A stretch of DNA of 64,000 nucleotides, taken from positions 1,054,001 to 1,118,000 of the forward strand of contig JANHCV010000012.1 of the NCBI GenBank assembly GCA_025594325.1, given 5' to 3'. The position numbers were made by a program, and so were the translations under genes. The DNA is from Blastocladiella emersonii ATCC 22665. Taxonomy: Eukaryota; Blastocladiomycota; Blastocladiomycetes; Blastocladiales; Blastocladiaceae. This document shows positions 32,656 to 43,900 of this stretch, piece by piece. Numbering within the stretch: the stretch's first letter is position 1; each line of letters opens with the position of its first letter. The notes under the pieces were generated by a model. That model saw nothing but the letters and a program-made list of their open reading frames with translations, ran no database searches and had not been told where the DNA came from.

Positions 32656-33622
32656 GTATGGCCGTATATCACGCCTCGGTCAAGGGAGCGGTGACGCTTC
32701 CTGGCGAACCCTGAAGGTCGCGTGCGCGGCGCGTTCGGTGCAAAGTGGAGCCGTGACCTGCCTTTCTCCTGGCGACCATGGCGATCGCTACCCACTCTCA
32801 ATGGAATCAATGAAGACTTGATGCAAAGTGCTGTTCTTTCTGGTTATGACACCTAGGAGCGCGATTCTCTTTCAGAGGAGTCCTACGCTTTTCCCGTCCG
32901 CCAGACGCCAGTGGGGAGAGTCGACTCGTGCACTTGCCTCGCGACTACGCTGTGACAAATTGCGACAAATTTACGGTGGCTGTATGCGAGAGACGTGACT
33001 TGCGCGACGTCGGACACACGCTGACATGCGTCAAACAGGACGGCATCGCTCATCGCGCATCGCGTCTATCTTCGCTTCTACGACCCGCAGCCCGAGGTTA
33101 TCACCCGCTCACCTGTTTCCAACACGCACGACAAACTCACGGCGTAACATGTCGGAGACGGAGCTTGCCACGTTTGCCACCCAGGTCACTTCCCTGTGGC
33201 GCGTTTGTTGCTTCGTTCTGGCAACCCACCGCGCTCTCAAGCCGCCTCAAATAAGGCTGAATCACGTACCTAGCGAGCCCTGAATGACGTGTAGCGGTGC
33301 TCACGGACATTTAGAGTACGACTGCAAGGCTCAAGCGCACCGAGTTGATGCTTTGCTGAGAACTCGCACTCACACCTGAACTTGACGAGCGGTACAGCGG
33401 CGAGTTTATTACCGCAACCATCTTGCCTATGCCTCGAGTGCGCGGCGAATTGACTCGTCCGCCCCGATTCCCTTCATGTCGGCCCATCGAGAGGCTGCGG
33501 AGAGACCGCGTTGCGCAAGGTCAGCCATACACTTCTTCGCGTTGTTTTCATGGCTAGCGAGACCTTTACCACTGAATCGGCGCTTACTTGAGCAAGGAAT
33601 CAGGCGACCGTGTCAAGAAGAT
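32656..33622. other. No confident gene
   Basis: This region lies upstream of LRR copy B and left of R1 copy 2. Only short, overlapping open frames are present. The near-start part (32656-32820) would hold the promoter of LRR copy B. No TATA-like or ACGCGT element stands out. Confidence 0.4.
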
Positions 33623-35275
33623 GCACTAGGTGTGTGTGCTGCGCACACACTTGGGTCTCAGCCGTAGCTTTAGTCTGTCATGCCGATGATGAGAGCAAAG
33701 GCGCAGGTTGTTACGCGTCGTTCATGCGGTGGTGATCGGGGTGATCATCCACCTGATCTCGCGTGTTCTCGCCCGCAACCGCCTCTTCCGCCCCGCCGCG
33801 ACCCCGCGGCGGCGCTCCCGCTTTTGTCATCAGCTCTCCCTCACCCAGCCCTGGTTCGGGGCCGAGGCAGGAATACACAACCCTGACTAGCTGTATCGTG
33901 TCTCCTCGAGTCCCCTCCTTCGCCACTCAACACAGGTACGACACGCGTGGCGGGCATGCGTCCATGGCCAACATGACCATGGCCATGAGCTCCATGATCG
34001 CGGAGAATCGCGTTACTCAATTGACCGAGCACTCAAAGCCGTTGTCAATGGTCGAATCTGAGACTGGACACAAACATGTCGCGCTAGCGGCCCGAGAATT
34101 TGTGCCAGTTGGCGAAATAGATCAGTGGGAGCGACCCTTGCAGCCGAGGTCGCGGGCCGCCAACGCCGTCTTGTTTCCGAGCGCAGCTCGCCCGCAGCCT
34201 CAGGTTTTCGAGCACCCGGCCATGGTGTCGTTTCATGAGACTCAGTCGAAGAACCAGTCGACTCACGCGCCAGTCCCGCTGCGATGCAATTGCAGCACAT
34301 GGCGCGGGTCGTACGCCATCTTGGCCGGCGCAAAATCAATTTTTGACGTCCACCTCGTCAAATCGGTTTGAGGCTACATCGCCGGCACCGTTCACGACCG
34401 AGGACGCTGCGGTTACGAAGGCCGAGGTCAGGTGCGCAGTGGCGATGGTCGCTGGGTTGCTGACGCGCGCCTTGAGGATCAAAAGCGGTGCGCCGCGGTG
34501 GGCAGGAGAGTTGTTGAGAAATCGGATCATTCTAGACGACGCCGTGAAACCCCGCAGTGCATGAACTGGATGTCGCCGAACTTCAGATTGAACGTGTACA
34601 CATCGCGGCAGAGCTCCTTACTGAGCGCCGCAGCGCCCGTGAGGATGATGAGCTGGCCGCAACCTTAACTCGTGCGCTGGCCGGTGCTGCTTGAGCGGAA
34701 TGCAACTAGCGTCGCCGTAAGGATTTTGTCGCAGGCGGCCAACGTCTGACCAGCGATCAGGATCAAGCCCAAAGGGACTTGGTCGTAGGGCCCGTCCTTG
34801 ACGTCGATCACGTCGTCGATGTGCATGTGCGCTTCGCCCAAGACCTTGTCAACGAAACGCTGGCCCGAGACAGAGTTGCGCAGCCGCCTTCAGTCCTTGC
34901 ACGAGAGGCACAGGCACGCGTACTCGAAACCGGGCGTAATGTCGCACAGGCCGATCCGCGCGATGCGGTTGGTATGCGGCGGCGAGCACCACTGCCTTCC
35001 GCTCACGCATACCTAGCAATTGAAGAGTCGACCTTGATCAATTCGCGGCTGACTACGTTCAGTACGATACAGTGGACGCTTACACGCCTGAGGTTGCTGA
35101 ACCTTTTTTTTGTGTCGCCGGGTTATGGTCGGTTTGCGGGCGTGATCCAGTCGTGGTCGTGGATCCTCAGCGTCGCGCTCACCGTCTGAAGCCTATGTTT
35201 CGGGGTCGCGTCGCACCGTCGTTCTCGCCTTGCCGCGTTCATGTTTCTCTCCTCAGTGCGTACGTCGCATCATTT
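33623..35275. repeat. R1 repeat block, copy 2 (decayed, coding-like)
   Basis: This is the counterpart of 1810-3135 and starts with the same GCACTAGGTGTGTG hairpin. The minus strand encodes fragments such as RFVDKVLGEAHMHIDDV, LILIAGQTLAACDK and ILTATLVAFRS. The first copy has matching GEAHMYVVDAMDIKDGP and VLIAGQTSAACE. Amino-acid similarity persists despite DNA divergence, which favours an ancestral protein-coding unit. The family is unknown. Confidence 0.6.
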
Positions 35276-35287
35276 CTGTCCCTGGCG

Positions 35288-35384
35288 CCTTGAGGATCAG
35301 AAGCGGTGCGCGCCGCGGTGGGCGGGAAGGTTGCTGAGAAATCGGATCATCTGGACGACGCCTCGAAGCGCCGCAGTGCATGAT
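35288..35384. repeat. Direct repeat of 34466-34565
   Basis: CGCCTTGAGGATCA followed by AGCGGTGCGC, GGTGGGC, TTGAGAAATCGGATCAT and GACGCC...CCGCAGTGCATGA is found twice, about 820 bp apart, inside and at the end of R1 copy 2. R1 copy 1 has a single equivalent near 2420-2510. Confidence 0.7.
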
Positions 35385-35404
35385 GTGGTCGGAGTGGTTG
35401 GCGC

Positions 35405-35760
35405 AGGTGGGGTCGGAGAGCGGTGGCTCGGCGGGTGGCGCAGCGGGTGGCGCAGCAGTGGGAGACAGCAGCGACCGACCACTCGACTGTCGCTCCAGCT
35501 TGTCGTGCACTCGAAGTCGTCCATGCAGGTCGCCATCTGGAATGAATAGTATCAGAATTTTTATTAACCTGAGCTGAGGCCAATGCGGAAAGTCGGGGAC
35601 TCGGAATCAGAGTCAGAGCTCGAGAGTTGGAGTCAAAGATCGAAACTCGCGAAAGTTGCGGGTCGGAGCCATTCACGTGAAGGTTGATGAGCCTGATAGC
35701 TTCAAATTGCTCCCACAGAAACTCAGATTCGCTAAAGCTACAGCTGAGAAAACGAAGTAG
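35405..35760. repeat. Duplicated segment downstream of an LRR gene end (copy 2)
   Basis: The left part (35405-35460, GGTCGGAGAGCGGTGGCTC with GGGTGGCGCAGC repeats) matches 3446-3500. The rest matches 5470-5790. In copy 1 these two parts are about 1.97 kb apart, and here they are adjacent. The right part borders the stop codon of LRR copy C. Confidence 0.7.
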
Positions 35761-36386
35761 ACACTTCTTCTGTATATGGGCCAAGTTAGCCATTTGCACA
35801 TTCACTCCTCGTCCGCCGAAGAAATGGAGAGAGTGAGACGTAGCGACGCTAGGCTCTGACACTCTTGAATAAAGGAAGTCTTGTCGCCGTCGATCTGAAG
35901 GTCCGCTAGCGACATGCGGCGCAACTGAGGCGGAAGATGTTCAAAGATCACGTCGATACACCCAATGTTGACCCGCGCGTCGTCCAGAGTAAGATCTTTG
36001 AGACCGGGTGGAGCGTGCGCCATGACAGCAGCAACGCCAGTGCTGGTCATGTGGACCGCTCCAATGTTGAGGATCCGGAGGGTCACAGGAAGTCGCGGCA
36101 TGAGAGCGGCGACACCCGCGTCGCCAAGGTCGGTGTCATAGACGTCAAGCATGATAAGACCAGGCGGGAGGTGCTGCACGAGCTGTACCGCGGCGCGTTC
36201 GTCCAAATGGTTTGCCGAGAGGTTGAGGTGAGTCAGTACAGCCGGCAAGTAAGGGCCCGTTTGGTTCCGGGGTGAATCAGGTGGATCAATCGATTTTACA
36301 CGGTCCGGTGTTCACCCAGCTGAAACGTGGCATTTTCACCCCGTCGCGTTCATCGCGGCGTTTGGGTCGATCCCCGGATGAGCTGA

Positions 36387-36851
36387 ATGGAACCCTCGTC
36401 GCTGAATTGCCCGTCTGCTCGCCCCCGAAACCTTCAGGCTGTGCTTCCCGGCCTATATAAACGCTGTTTTCCTTCGTGGGGCGGCTCGACCACCACCGGC
36501 GAGTACTCGCACCTCGAGCAGGACGGCAAGGAGTCTGGTGACGTGGAAGGTGTCGATGGTCAAGACGACGCGGCCCCCGCCAGCAAGCGCAGCCGCACTT
36601 CGGACAGCAGCTCGCGTCGCCTCTCGGACTCGGAATTCCTCATGGGCATCAAGGAGGTGTTCCAGAGCGTCGCGACCGCCGACTCCAAGCCCGTCCTGAC
36701 CGCCGCACTTGAATGGGTCCAGGACGCGTACAACGACAATGAAGAGTACCAGATCGACGTCGCCACCCGCCTGACCGAGGATCAAGCGCTTCGCGTCATG
36801 GCCGTGTCCGAATCGAAGCGCAAGCGCATCCTCGAGATTTTCATTCAGTAG
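36387..36851 (+). CDS. Harbinger accessory protein (C-terminal part of the Myb/SANT-partner type)
   Basis: The frame of 154 codons ends at 36851. Its C-terminal half (SDSEFLMGIKEVFQSV, LTEDQALRVMAVSES, KRKRILEIFI) resembles the helical tail of the second protein of PIF/Harbinger elements. No Myb/SANT DNA-binding domain precedes it, and only 134 bp separate the ATG from the element end. A TATATAA at 36454 lies inside the frame, so the true start may be further downstream and the first residues may not be translated. It is probably an internally shortened gene. It converges on the transposase gene. Confidence 0.5.
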   Translation: MEPSSLNCPSARPRNLQAVLPGLYKRCFPSWGGSTTTGEYSHLEQDGKESGDVEGVDGQDDAAPASKRSRTSDSSSRRLSDSEFLMGIKEVFQSVATADSKPVLTAALEWVQDAYNDNEEYQIDVATRLTEDQALRVMAVSESKRKRILEIFIQ

Positions 36852-37164
36852 CTCACTCGCACATGTCCCCCTCCCCTCGCGTTGCTTCCTGGCCTTGTTC
36901 TCGCCCATTTGTGTCCAATACATCTGGCTTTGTGTCCATCGTATCTTCAATCGTTACCCTTGGCTCGAAAATGACGCGACTCGTTGAGAAACGCGTGGTT
37001 CGCAAAGTGTCTCGCACGTCACGTGATTGATCGACGCGTCTCCACCGATGCATTCTGACCTCAGCGACGCGTCAAATCATCTAGAATCGCTTATATAACA
37101 TTATAGTACTTGACAAATCAGTATATTACAGCATGCATGCGGGTACAACAATTATTTCGCGCCT
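36852..37164. other. Intergenic region between the two Harbinger genes
   Basis: This is a tail-to-tail spacer. It contains ACGCGT at 36991, 37034 and 37067, GACGCGTCTC at 37033-37042 and an AT-rich stretch (37080-37130). Confidence 0.5.
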
Positions 37165-38482
37165 TCAAAGACGGGTCCCACGAGCGGCCATGACGCGCCT
37201 GTACTCGGTCCAAAGAACATTTGCGACGCGGTTCCGAAGCGAGATACCGCGCTGACGAGCTCCGTCCAGCGAGGCCTCGAGGACAGCGGCCTCGTCGTCC
37301 TCCTCGTTCTCGTCGTTCAGGGGCTCGCGCCCACGCACACGCGCCTCACGCGCCGCGTCCCGCGCGCGCCGGAGCTCCGTCTCGGCGTCGCAAAAGAAGG
37401 CGTCGCCGCCTTGGTTCCACTTGTTGATCATGTTGTGCAGCGTGCAGAGCGCGTACACAAGCTTGACTTGAGTCTTGATTGGGTAGGCCGCGCCAATCGA
37501 GAGGACGCGGAACCGCTTCTTGAGCACGCCAAAGATATGCTCAATGGAGTTGCGGAGCGACGCGTGACGCAGATTGAAAAGCTCCTCGCGGTTCTTAACT
37601 CTACGTACGTTGATGAAGCGGATGAGATGGCGCCAACGTGATGGTCATGGCAGTGAGAACGTACCCATCCTTGCCGCGGGCAAACTCGCGAAGATGATAG
37701 CGGGTACTGCGGAAGGGCACGATGATGGACGTGCGGTTTGCGTAGCCGCCGTCGGCGAGGTAGAAGCGGCCGGCGGGGATCTTGAACCCACGGGCGAAGG
37801 CGTCCGAGAGCACGCGCGAGTCATGCGCCTTGCCCTCCCACCCTGCGAGAACGTAGGTGAAGTTCAAGTCAAAGTCGCAGGCAGCGAGGACATTTGAGTA
37901 TATGGTCCCCTTGCGGTTTCGGAACGAGTCGTGAAGCTTAGTGGGCACAACAAACGGGATGTGCGTTCCGTCAAGCGCGCCGACCGCGTTCTGGAACGGA
38001 GCGTATTTCGGGTCGTGGGCGATGCGCTCATGCACGGGCGTAGAATCGGACGGCTGGACAATGAACTCGGGCATCAGGCGGTACAGAGCGTCGAGCACTT
38101 GCTTCAGAACCCTGGACGCGGTCTCGCCAGAGATTTGGAACCGCTCCCTGAGGTTGCGGTTGGTGCTGCCCTCGCCGGCCATGACAAGAAAAACCATGAA
38201 GCGCGCCTCGACGGACAGCTCGCGGCCGTCGGCGAGAAGGCCACGGTCGCGGAACAGGCGGCAGATGGCCTTGAAGGTCTCGCGGGGCATACGGGCGATT
38301 TCCGAAAAACGCGTTTTGCTGTTGCACGTCAGCAGCTCTTGAACCCACGACTCGCCAGAAAGCGTGGACGTGCGGATAGGCTCCCACGAGCGGCGCTCGT
38401 TGCGCGCAGCGAGACGTCGCAGGAGAGCGAGGGCGGCTGTGAGCATTAGGCCGCGCAGCTTGCGGTTGTATCCCTTGCCCAT
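37165..38482 (-). CDS. PIF/Harbinger transposase (DDE superfamily endonuclease)
   Basis: Exon 1 (38482-37665) and exon 2 (37600-37165) are joined by a 64-nt phase-2 intron (GTACGT...CGTAG), giving 417 residues. The N-terminal half is helical with a helix-turn-helix-like segment (GSTNRNLRERFQISGETASR). The catalytic residues are visible: D171 in ALDGTH, D221 in AHDSRVL and E293 in NSIEHIFGVLKKRF, the latter only after splicing. YLADGGYANR lies between. No stops or shifts are seen, so the enzyme may be functional, in agreement with the clean target duplication. It cuts at the element ends and inserts into TAA/TTA. The start chosen is the first ATG after the element's right subterminal region. 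Confidence 0.88.
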
Positions 38483-39759
38483 GTTGTTTGAGGGCTCGAG
38501 AACACGATGCGTGAGGTTAGGTGTTGATTCGTTGCAATAAGTGCGGCTGCAAAGAGGTGGGAAAGATTTTATTGCGGGGGGGGGGGTTCATCCAGCGGGG
38601 CGTTTGGTTCGCACGGCCGCTGAGATGAACGGGGGTGAGGTGAAACGTGGCAACTTTTTCAGCTGATCCACCTGATCTGAACCAAACGGGCCCTAAGGCG
38701 CAAGGTCGACAAGGTCTTCAGACGAGAGCAAGGCGCGGGTAAGATCGAGTGTGAGCAGGCCCTTTGGGAGATGGCGCCCGAGTGCGAGACCGAATCCTGA
38801 CAACGGTTTGGGGGTCGCGGTCCCGAGCTGAAGGAAGGTGAGCGATGGAGGAATTTGGCGGAGAAATGCTTGAGCATCGGCGTCGCACGAAAAGTTGTCC
38901 CAAACGACCGCGAGCTCCTCGAGGTGGGGCGGAAACGGCGACGGGTCAGTCGAGGCGGACGCGGACGCCCCCGTAAACACCCAATTTTGGTCGAGTTTGA
39001 GCTGCTTGACACTCGTTGGAAGGCGGAGGGAGCACAGCAGCGGATAGGTCAAGGAGCAGCAGCTGATGTGCACGTTTCGGACATTGCCGTTTGCCGCGAG
39101 TGCACCAGCGAGGGCAGCCGCCCCCGCTTGAGTCACCCGAGTACATCCGATTGCCAAGCTTCGTGTGCGCTCAGTTGCAACTGTCCTGGCGACATCGAAA
39201 ATGACCGCGTCATCAGCCGACTCGTCCTTGCGGACAAGTCGCTACAGAGTACAATGGTAATCAGGAAGCGCTCTGCGGATGCGGATCGAATAACCGACAA
39301 CACGCAGCTGTACCTTGAGACTAGCAGGATCGCCCGCGCCCATGAAATGGACAACGACAAACTCCGGATAGCGCTCCTGGGCCTCGGGCATGGCAAGTCC
39401 CGATCGATACCACCAATCTAAGGTGTCGTACGACCCCACGTCGTCAAAAGCCTTGTACGTGTATTGGAGCGGGAACCCAGAAAGACGCCAGGCCTCGAGC
39501 ACGTCGACACGACCTTGGTACGTGGCCTCGTCCATGGACATTCGCAAAAGCAGCCTTTGCTTTATGGCGTCGTGGGTGCGCGGTGCGAGCGCTCGCGGCA
39601 CCACGGATCCATACTCGCGTAGACCATCGAGGCCACTTGGACCGGTGAGCAAGACGGCCTCGGTCAGAATCAGGTCGATGATGACATAAGGGATTGCAGC
39701 AAGTCGTTTTTGCATTGGATCCATGGTGAGGGAATTCATGTCTTGCGCGGGGAAGAGTC

Positions 39760-39775
39760 GAGGGCTAAAGCCCTC
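39760..39775. repeat. 16-nt hairpin palindrome GAGGGCTAAAGCCCTC
   Basis: It has 7-bp perfect arms around AA. Its reverse complement occurs at 44622-44637, on the other side of the helicase remnant. It lies just upstream of the ATG of LRR copy C. Confidence 0.75.
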
Positions 39776-40019
39776 TATTTTTGCCTAGCCGACGCGCGCC
39801 CTTGGGATCTGACGTGTCTCCCTGGTCCACGTGCGTCACGCACGTGTTTCACGCGTTTCACGGGATATAACCAACGCGTCCGAGTCTCCCACCACCAAGC
39901 TCTCTCGCCTGCAGTCAATCGTGATAGTAACAAAAAAAATCAAATATTGTGAATGAGAGGACAGCAACAACAAAAGAGGGAAACGGAGGAAGTGGAGAGA
40001 GGAACACGACGTCGTTCAG

Positions 40020-40958
40020 TTAACTGCGGCCGCCGCGGCGGCGGCGGCGCTTGGCGACCGCCTCAAACTCGTCCTCGTCGACGTCACCGCCCTCCTCGGC
40101 GGACATGGCGGCCGTGCGCTTGGGCGCGTCAGCGGGAACGGCCGTGGCTGACGCGACTTCGCGATCCGTCGTGCCCGCCTCCTCGATGATGGGCGCCGCG
40201 AGCGCGACTGTCGCACTTGAAGTCGTCGACGACGACGACGACGCGGCCGACGAGCCGACCGGCGGCCCGGCGGGCTGTACAGCGGTCGAGAGCGTCGAGG
40301 TCGACGACGACGAGGCGACGGTCGCGTCGACCTGCGAAACGGCGGGCTGCACGGCGGTCGAGGACGACAACGACGCGTTGGTGATCTGCGGTGCAGCGGT
40401 CTGCACGGCCGTCGCCGAGGAGGACAACGAGGCGACGCCGTCGTTGAGCTCGCGCAGGATCCCCGCCATGCGCGTTGTGAACTCGGGGTCCGAGTCGCCC
40501 TCCTCGTCGGACACGTCAAACACGAACCGCGGCTGGCGCACGGGGGAGGACAGCGTCAGCCCCGACAGCTGCGTGGCCGGGGTCGGCGGGATGCACTCCT
40601 GCGGGCGGGCGCCGTACGGGTTGCTGCGGCCCGCGGGACCGCCGTGATGGTGCGCCGGCGGCGGCAGAGCGGGCGCTGACGACAAGCCCGCGGGACCACC
40701 GTGATGGTGATGGTGGGCCGGCGGCGGGACGGTGGGCGCCAACGACGAAGAGGGGGTCGACGGCGGGTTGAAGGACGAGGCCGTCGACGGCTGCTGCGGC
40801 GGGACGGCGGGCGTCGACGACGAGGCGGGCGCCGACGACGAGGAAGAGGGGGTGGAGGGCGGGTTGAAGTACGAGGCTGGCGGGGGCATGGCGGGCGCCG
40901 TGGGCGCCGAAGGCGGCGGCGCCGGCGTGATGATCTGCTGCTGCAGCTGCGGCTGCAC
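40020..40958 (-). CDS. Pro/Ser/Ala-rich low-complexity protein with basic C-terminus
   Basis: An open frame of about 312 codons encodes a Gln/Pro start (QPQLQQQIITPAPPPS), repeats around SFNPPSTPSSS and HHHHHGGPAGLSS, and an acidic island (FVFDVSDEEGDSDPEF, then TRMAGILRELNDG). Long Ser/Val/Thr stretches and a basic tail (AKRRRRRGGRS) that could be a nuclear signal follow. No ATG stands at the front. The frame is open upstream to an acceptor-like TTGCGCAG at about 40959, so a 5' exon is likely missing or unrecognised. It abuts the 5' break of the helicase remnant on the other strand and may belong to the same element. No domain was recognised. Confidence 0.45.
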   Translation of the reverse strand: MQPQLQQQIITPAPPPSAPTAPAMPPPASYFNPPSTPSSSSSAPASSSTPAVPPQQPSTASSFNPPSTPSSSLAPTVPPPAHHHHHGGPAGLSSAPALPPPAHHHGGPAGRSNPYGARPQECIPPTPATQLSGLTLSSPVRQPRFVFDVSDEEGDSDPEFTTRMAGILRELNDGVASLSSSATAVQTAAPQITNASLSSSTAVQPAVSQVDATVASSSSTSTLSTAVQPAGPPVGSSAASSSSSTTSSATVALAAPIIEEAGTTDREVASATAVPADAPKRTAAMSAEEGGDVDEDEFEAVAKRRRRRGGRS

Positions 40959-40968
40959 CTGCGCAATG

Positions 40969-43900
40969 AAGTCACACGGCGGCCGCCGGGATCTTCCCGC
41001 ACAAGTTCGCGCCGCTGCTGCTGTACCAGGCGATGCGGTGGCTCGACCTCGCGGGCGTCGCTGCTGGCGAGGTGACCGAGCAGGATGTCGAGTGCATCGC
41101 GAGCACCATCAGCGTCAACGGCAAGCCGTTGCTCAACGTCGCGCTGCACGACTACGTGTTCCGCCCGCCCGAGCTCGAGAACCTGTCGTGGTACGAGTGT
41201 ATCTCCTCGTGGTCGCGCGTCAACATTCCACCGAAAATGCGCGAGGTCCTCGCCAACGGCGGGCGCGTCGTGCCCGCGCAAGCAGAACTCGGACCAGCTG
41301 CCGACATGCCGCCCGGCACGAGGCTGTCCTTCATGGCCGACCACCCGCTGGCCAAGACGCGCGAGCTGCGCAAGAACATCGTCGAGGTCGTGCCCAAAAT
41401 CGCCGGCCCGCACATGCCCGACCCGCGCAAGTTTGGCGACGTGCCCGGGTCCGAGGAAAAGTACTCGCGCATGGCGCTGCTACTGCTGCGCCATTTCCGC
41501 GTCTCGAGTGACATTTTCGACGAGAACGGCTTGGCGATCGCCAAGTTCAAGGCGTTCAAGGAGGGCCTCCAACCCGGCGACCCTGCGCTCAACCACCTTG
41601 AGTACGCCCAGGAGTACTACTTCAGTCTCGACGGTGCGCGCGCGTACCGTGAGTGCCGCGATCGCGAGAACGCCGAGCTCTCGGCCAGGCTGTCGCAGGA
41701 GGAGCGCGGCGAGCTGTTCGTTCCAACTGGCGACAGCGACCGCAACGCGTCAAGCTCGCGCGCCAAGGCGACCGCCAACGAGGACCCGACTGCAGAATGG
41801 ACCATGTTCACTCAGTCGCAGCAGGACATTGCCCTCGATCCGGTCATTGCCGAAAACGCCATGAACGGTGCTGGCGCCGAGGTCGCGCCCACCGTTAGCG
41901 AGCAGAACTTCAAGCTGGTGATGGACGCGCTGGTCCCTGGTGCTGCTGCAGACCTGGTCGACCACCTGCGCCTCCCTCCAGTGCACCCGTTCGACGTCAA
42001 GGCGGCCGTCCCACCGACGACGCTCAAGGAGCCCATCTCGGCGAACACGCTGAAAGGATTCCTGGCGCAGCACCGCAGCGCCGCATCTGCAGCGCCGGCC
42101 GCTGCTGGAACCGCTCCTGTCGCTCCGCAAGGCGGGCAGTCGCCGCTCAACGGCGCGTCAACCACGTCAGACGCTGCTGCCGAGTCGCTGATCGGCGTCG
42201 ATCCCGAAAACGTTGTTGAGGACGGTCCAGAAGCACCAGAAGTACCCGCCGCCGACGTTTGGCGCATTACCTTCGCCGCGAGATAAACGGAATCTGCAGT
42301 GAAGCGCAAGCGGTTCCTCGTCATGAAGGCTGCGGACTCGCTCAACAACTTTGACCACGCGACTCGCGGCAAGGAGTGGACGGAGACGGAGCAGCGCACC
42401 AAGCACACGCCCGCGTACGCGAGCCTCGCGCAGGTTTCGCTCAAGTTCAACCTGAACAAGGAGCAGCACCGCGCGTTCGTGCTCTTCCTCATGCCGCTCA
42501 TCGCCACGTTCATTGGCGGCGACAGCGGTGTCGCTGAGGCCGCCGCGTCATCGGATCCGGGCGCGCTCGCGTCGGGCCGCGGCCGGCCAAACGCACTAGC
42601 TCTCGCCTCGCTTCCGCCCATGAGCAAGGATTGCTCGCCGATCATTCTCACCGGCTCGGGCGGCACGGGCAAGTCGCGCGTCATTGACGCGATCCGGTAC
42701 TTTTTCGCGTCCTAGAACCGCGAAAAGTGCATGATGGTCATGGCCATGACAGGCATCGCGGCCGCCAACATTGGCGGTACCACTATCCACGCCGCGTGCC
42801 AGCTCTCGCTCAAGGGGGAGAGTCTCAGCCCCGACATCAAGAGCATCCGCACCGACTCTGCTGTCGCCAGCGCGTGGCAAGGACGTCACGCCGTGATCAT
42901 CGACGAGTTCTCCATGTGCGACGCGCAGCTGCTCGGACGGGTCGACGCGAGCCTTCGCGACCTGCGTCGGTGCGACGAGCCGTTTGGCGGCTGCATCGTC
43001 ATGCTCGCCGGCGACCATTTGCAGCTTCCACCAGTGAACGGCACGGCGCTGTTCCAGCTACCCGAGGTGCTCGACGATGCGCCAGACTCGTTCTTCGAGC
43101 GGCTGCTCGCGTACGACACCACGGGCGCGAAAAAAAAGCACTCGGGCCAGCTCGCGTACTGGCGCGCCCGACGTGTCGTTCGACTCGTGCGCAGCAACCG
43201 GTTCGTCAACGACCCATCATGGGGCAGGTGTCTCGACGCGTTCCGCCTCGACAAGGCCCCCGACGAGTTGCGCCGCCTGCTCGACTCGCGCACGACCGCT
43301 CGCCTGCGCCAGCTGAGCGACGACCAGGGCAACAAGGCGCTCAAGAAGATCCTCCAGACGCGCGGGCTCACAGTCATTGCGCCCAATAACTACACGCGTC
43401 ACACCTTCAACCTGCTGTACACGCGGCTCGCCGCTGCGGACCCAGAACGCGTCGTGTTTCAGATTAAGGCCAGCATCACGCGCAAGAAGGAGCGAAACGG
43501 CGCAACCGTCCGCCTCCCGATTGGCGAAAGGGACCTGCTCCGTCTCGCCGAGGAGCCCGACTCGATCACCCATTTGCCAACCATCCTCGAGGTCTTTGTC
43601 GGCATGGAAGTGCGCGTCAAGGTCAACCAGTGCGTCGAGAAGGGGTGCGCGAATGGCGATATCGGCGTCGTGCACCACATCGACTGGTTTCCGGGCACGA
43701 CGTTTACCGAGACCGGCTCGCGCATGTACCGCCCATCGCGGGAGCCACATACTGTGTGTATCGACCTGCCCGACGCGCCGCCTGGCCCTCGGTTTCCTGG
43801 CATGCCGGCCGATTGGCCAGACACGGTCATCCCGCTCGCCATGCACTCGGACGACTTTCTCTACAAGGAGGGCGGTATGACGTCGCGCGAGCAAACCGAA

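Larger units (their letters stand above)
36253..38693. mobile_element. PIF/Harbinger DNA transposon, 2441 bp
   Basis: The ends start GGGCCCGTTTGGTTC in inverted orientation (36253-36267 and 38679-38693), with looser similarity continuing inward (AGGTGGATCA on both sides). TAA is duplicated at 36250-36252 and 38694-38696, the 3-bp TWA target of PIF/Harbinger elements. The element carries a DDE transposase gene (-) and a convergent accessory ORF (+), the standard two-gene layout. It sits in LRR copy C. Confidence 0.9.
35802..39739 (-). pseudogene. F-box-like/LRR gene (copy C), split by a Harbinger element
   Basis: Exon 1 (39739-39314) encodes the F-box-like N-terminus (MQKRLAAIPYVIIDLIL) and DTLDWWYRSGLAMPE. 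A 72-nt phase-0 intron (GTACAG...CTGTAG) ends at the same place as in copy B, where both second exons begin with RLVR. Exon 2 carries LRRs (VKQLKLDQNWVFTG, LLTLDLTRALLSSEDL) and is cut at 38694 by the transposon. It resumes at 36249 with LPAVLTHLNLSANHL and ends in LTLSISSADEE. Removing 36253-38693 with one TAA gives an uninterrupted 473-residue protein, close to the 466 residues of copy B. With the element present the gene should be inactive. Confidence 0.8.

Noticed and set aside
36253-38693. Long intron of the LRR gene
   Set aside because: Inverted termini, TAA duplication and a DDE transposase identify a transposon, and its ends are not splice sites.
40556-41413. 285-codon minus-strand frame across the start of the helicase remnant
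   Set aside because: It is antisense to helicase coding sequence and to the better-supported Pro/Ser-rich frame, and its composition is Arg/Pro/Ser noise.
42284-42715. Reassigned stop codons (alternative genetic code)
   Set aside because: TAA, TAG and TGA all occur inside broken genes, while the intact genes use stops normally. Decay explains them better.
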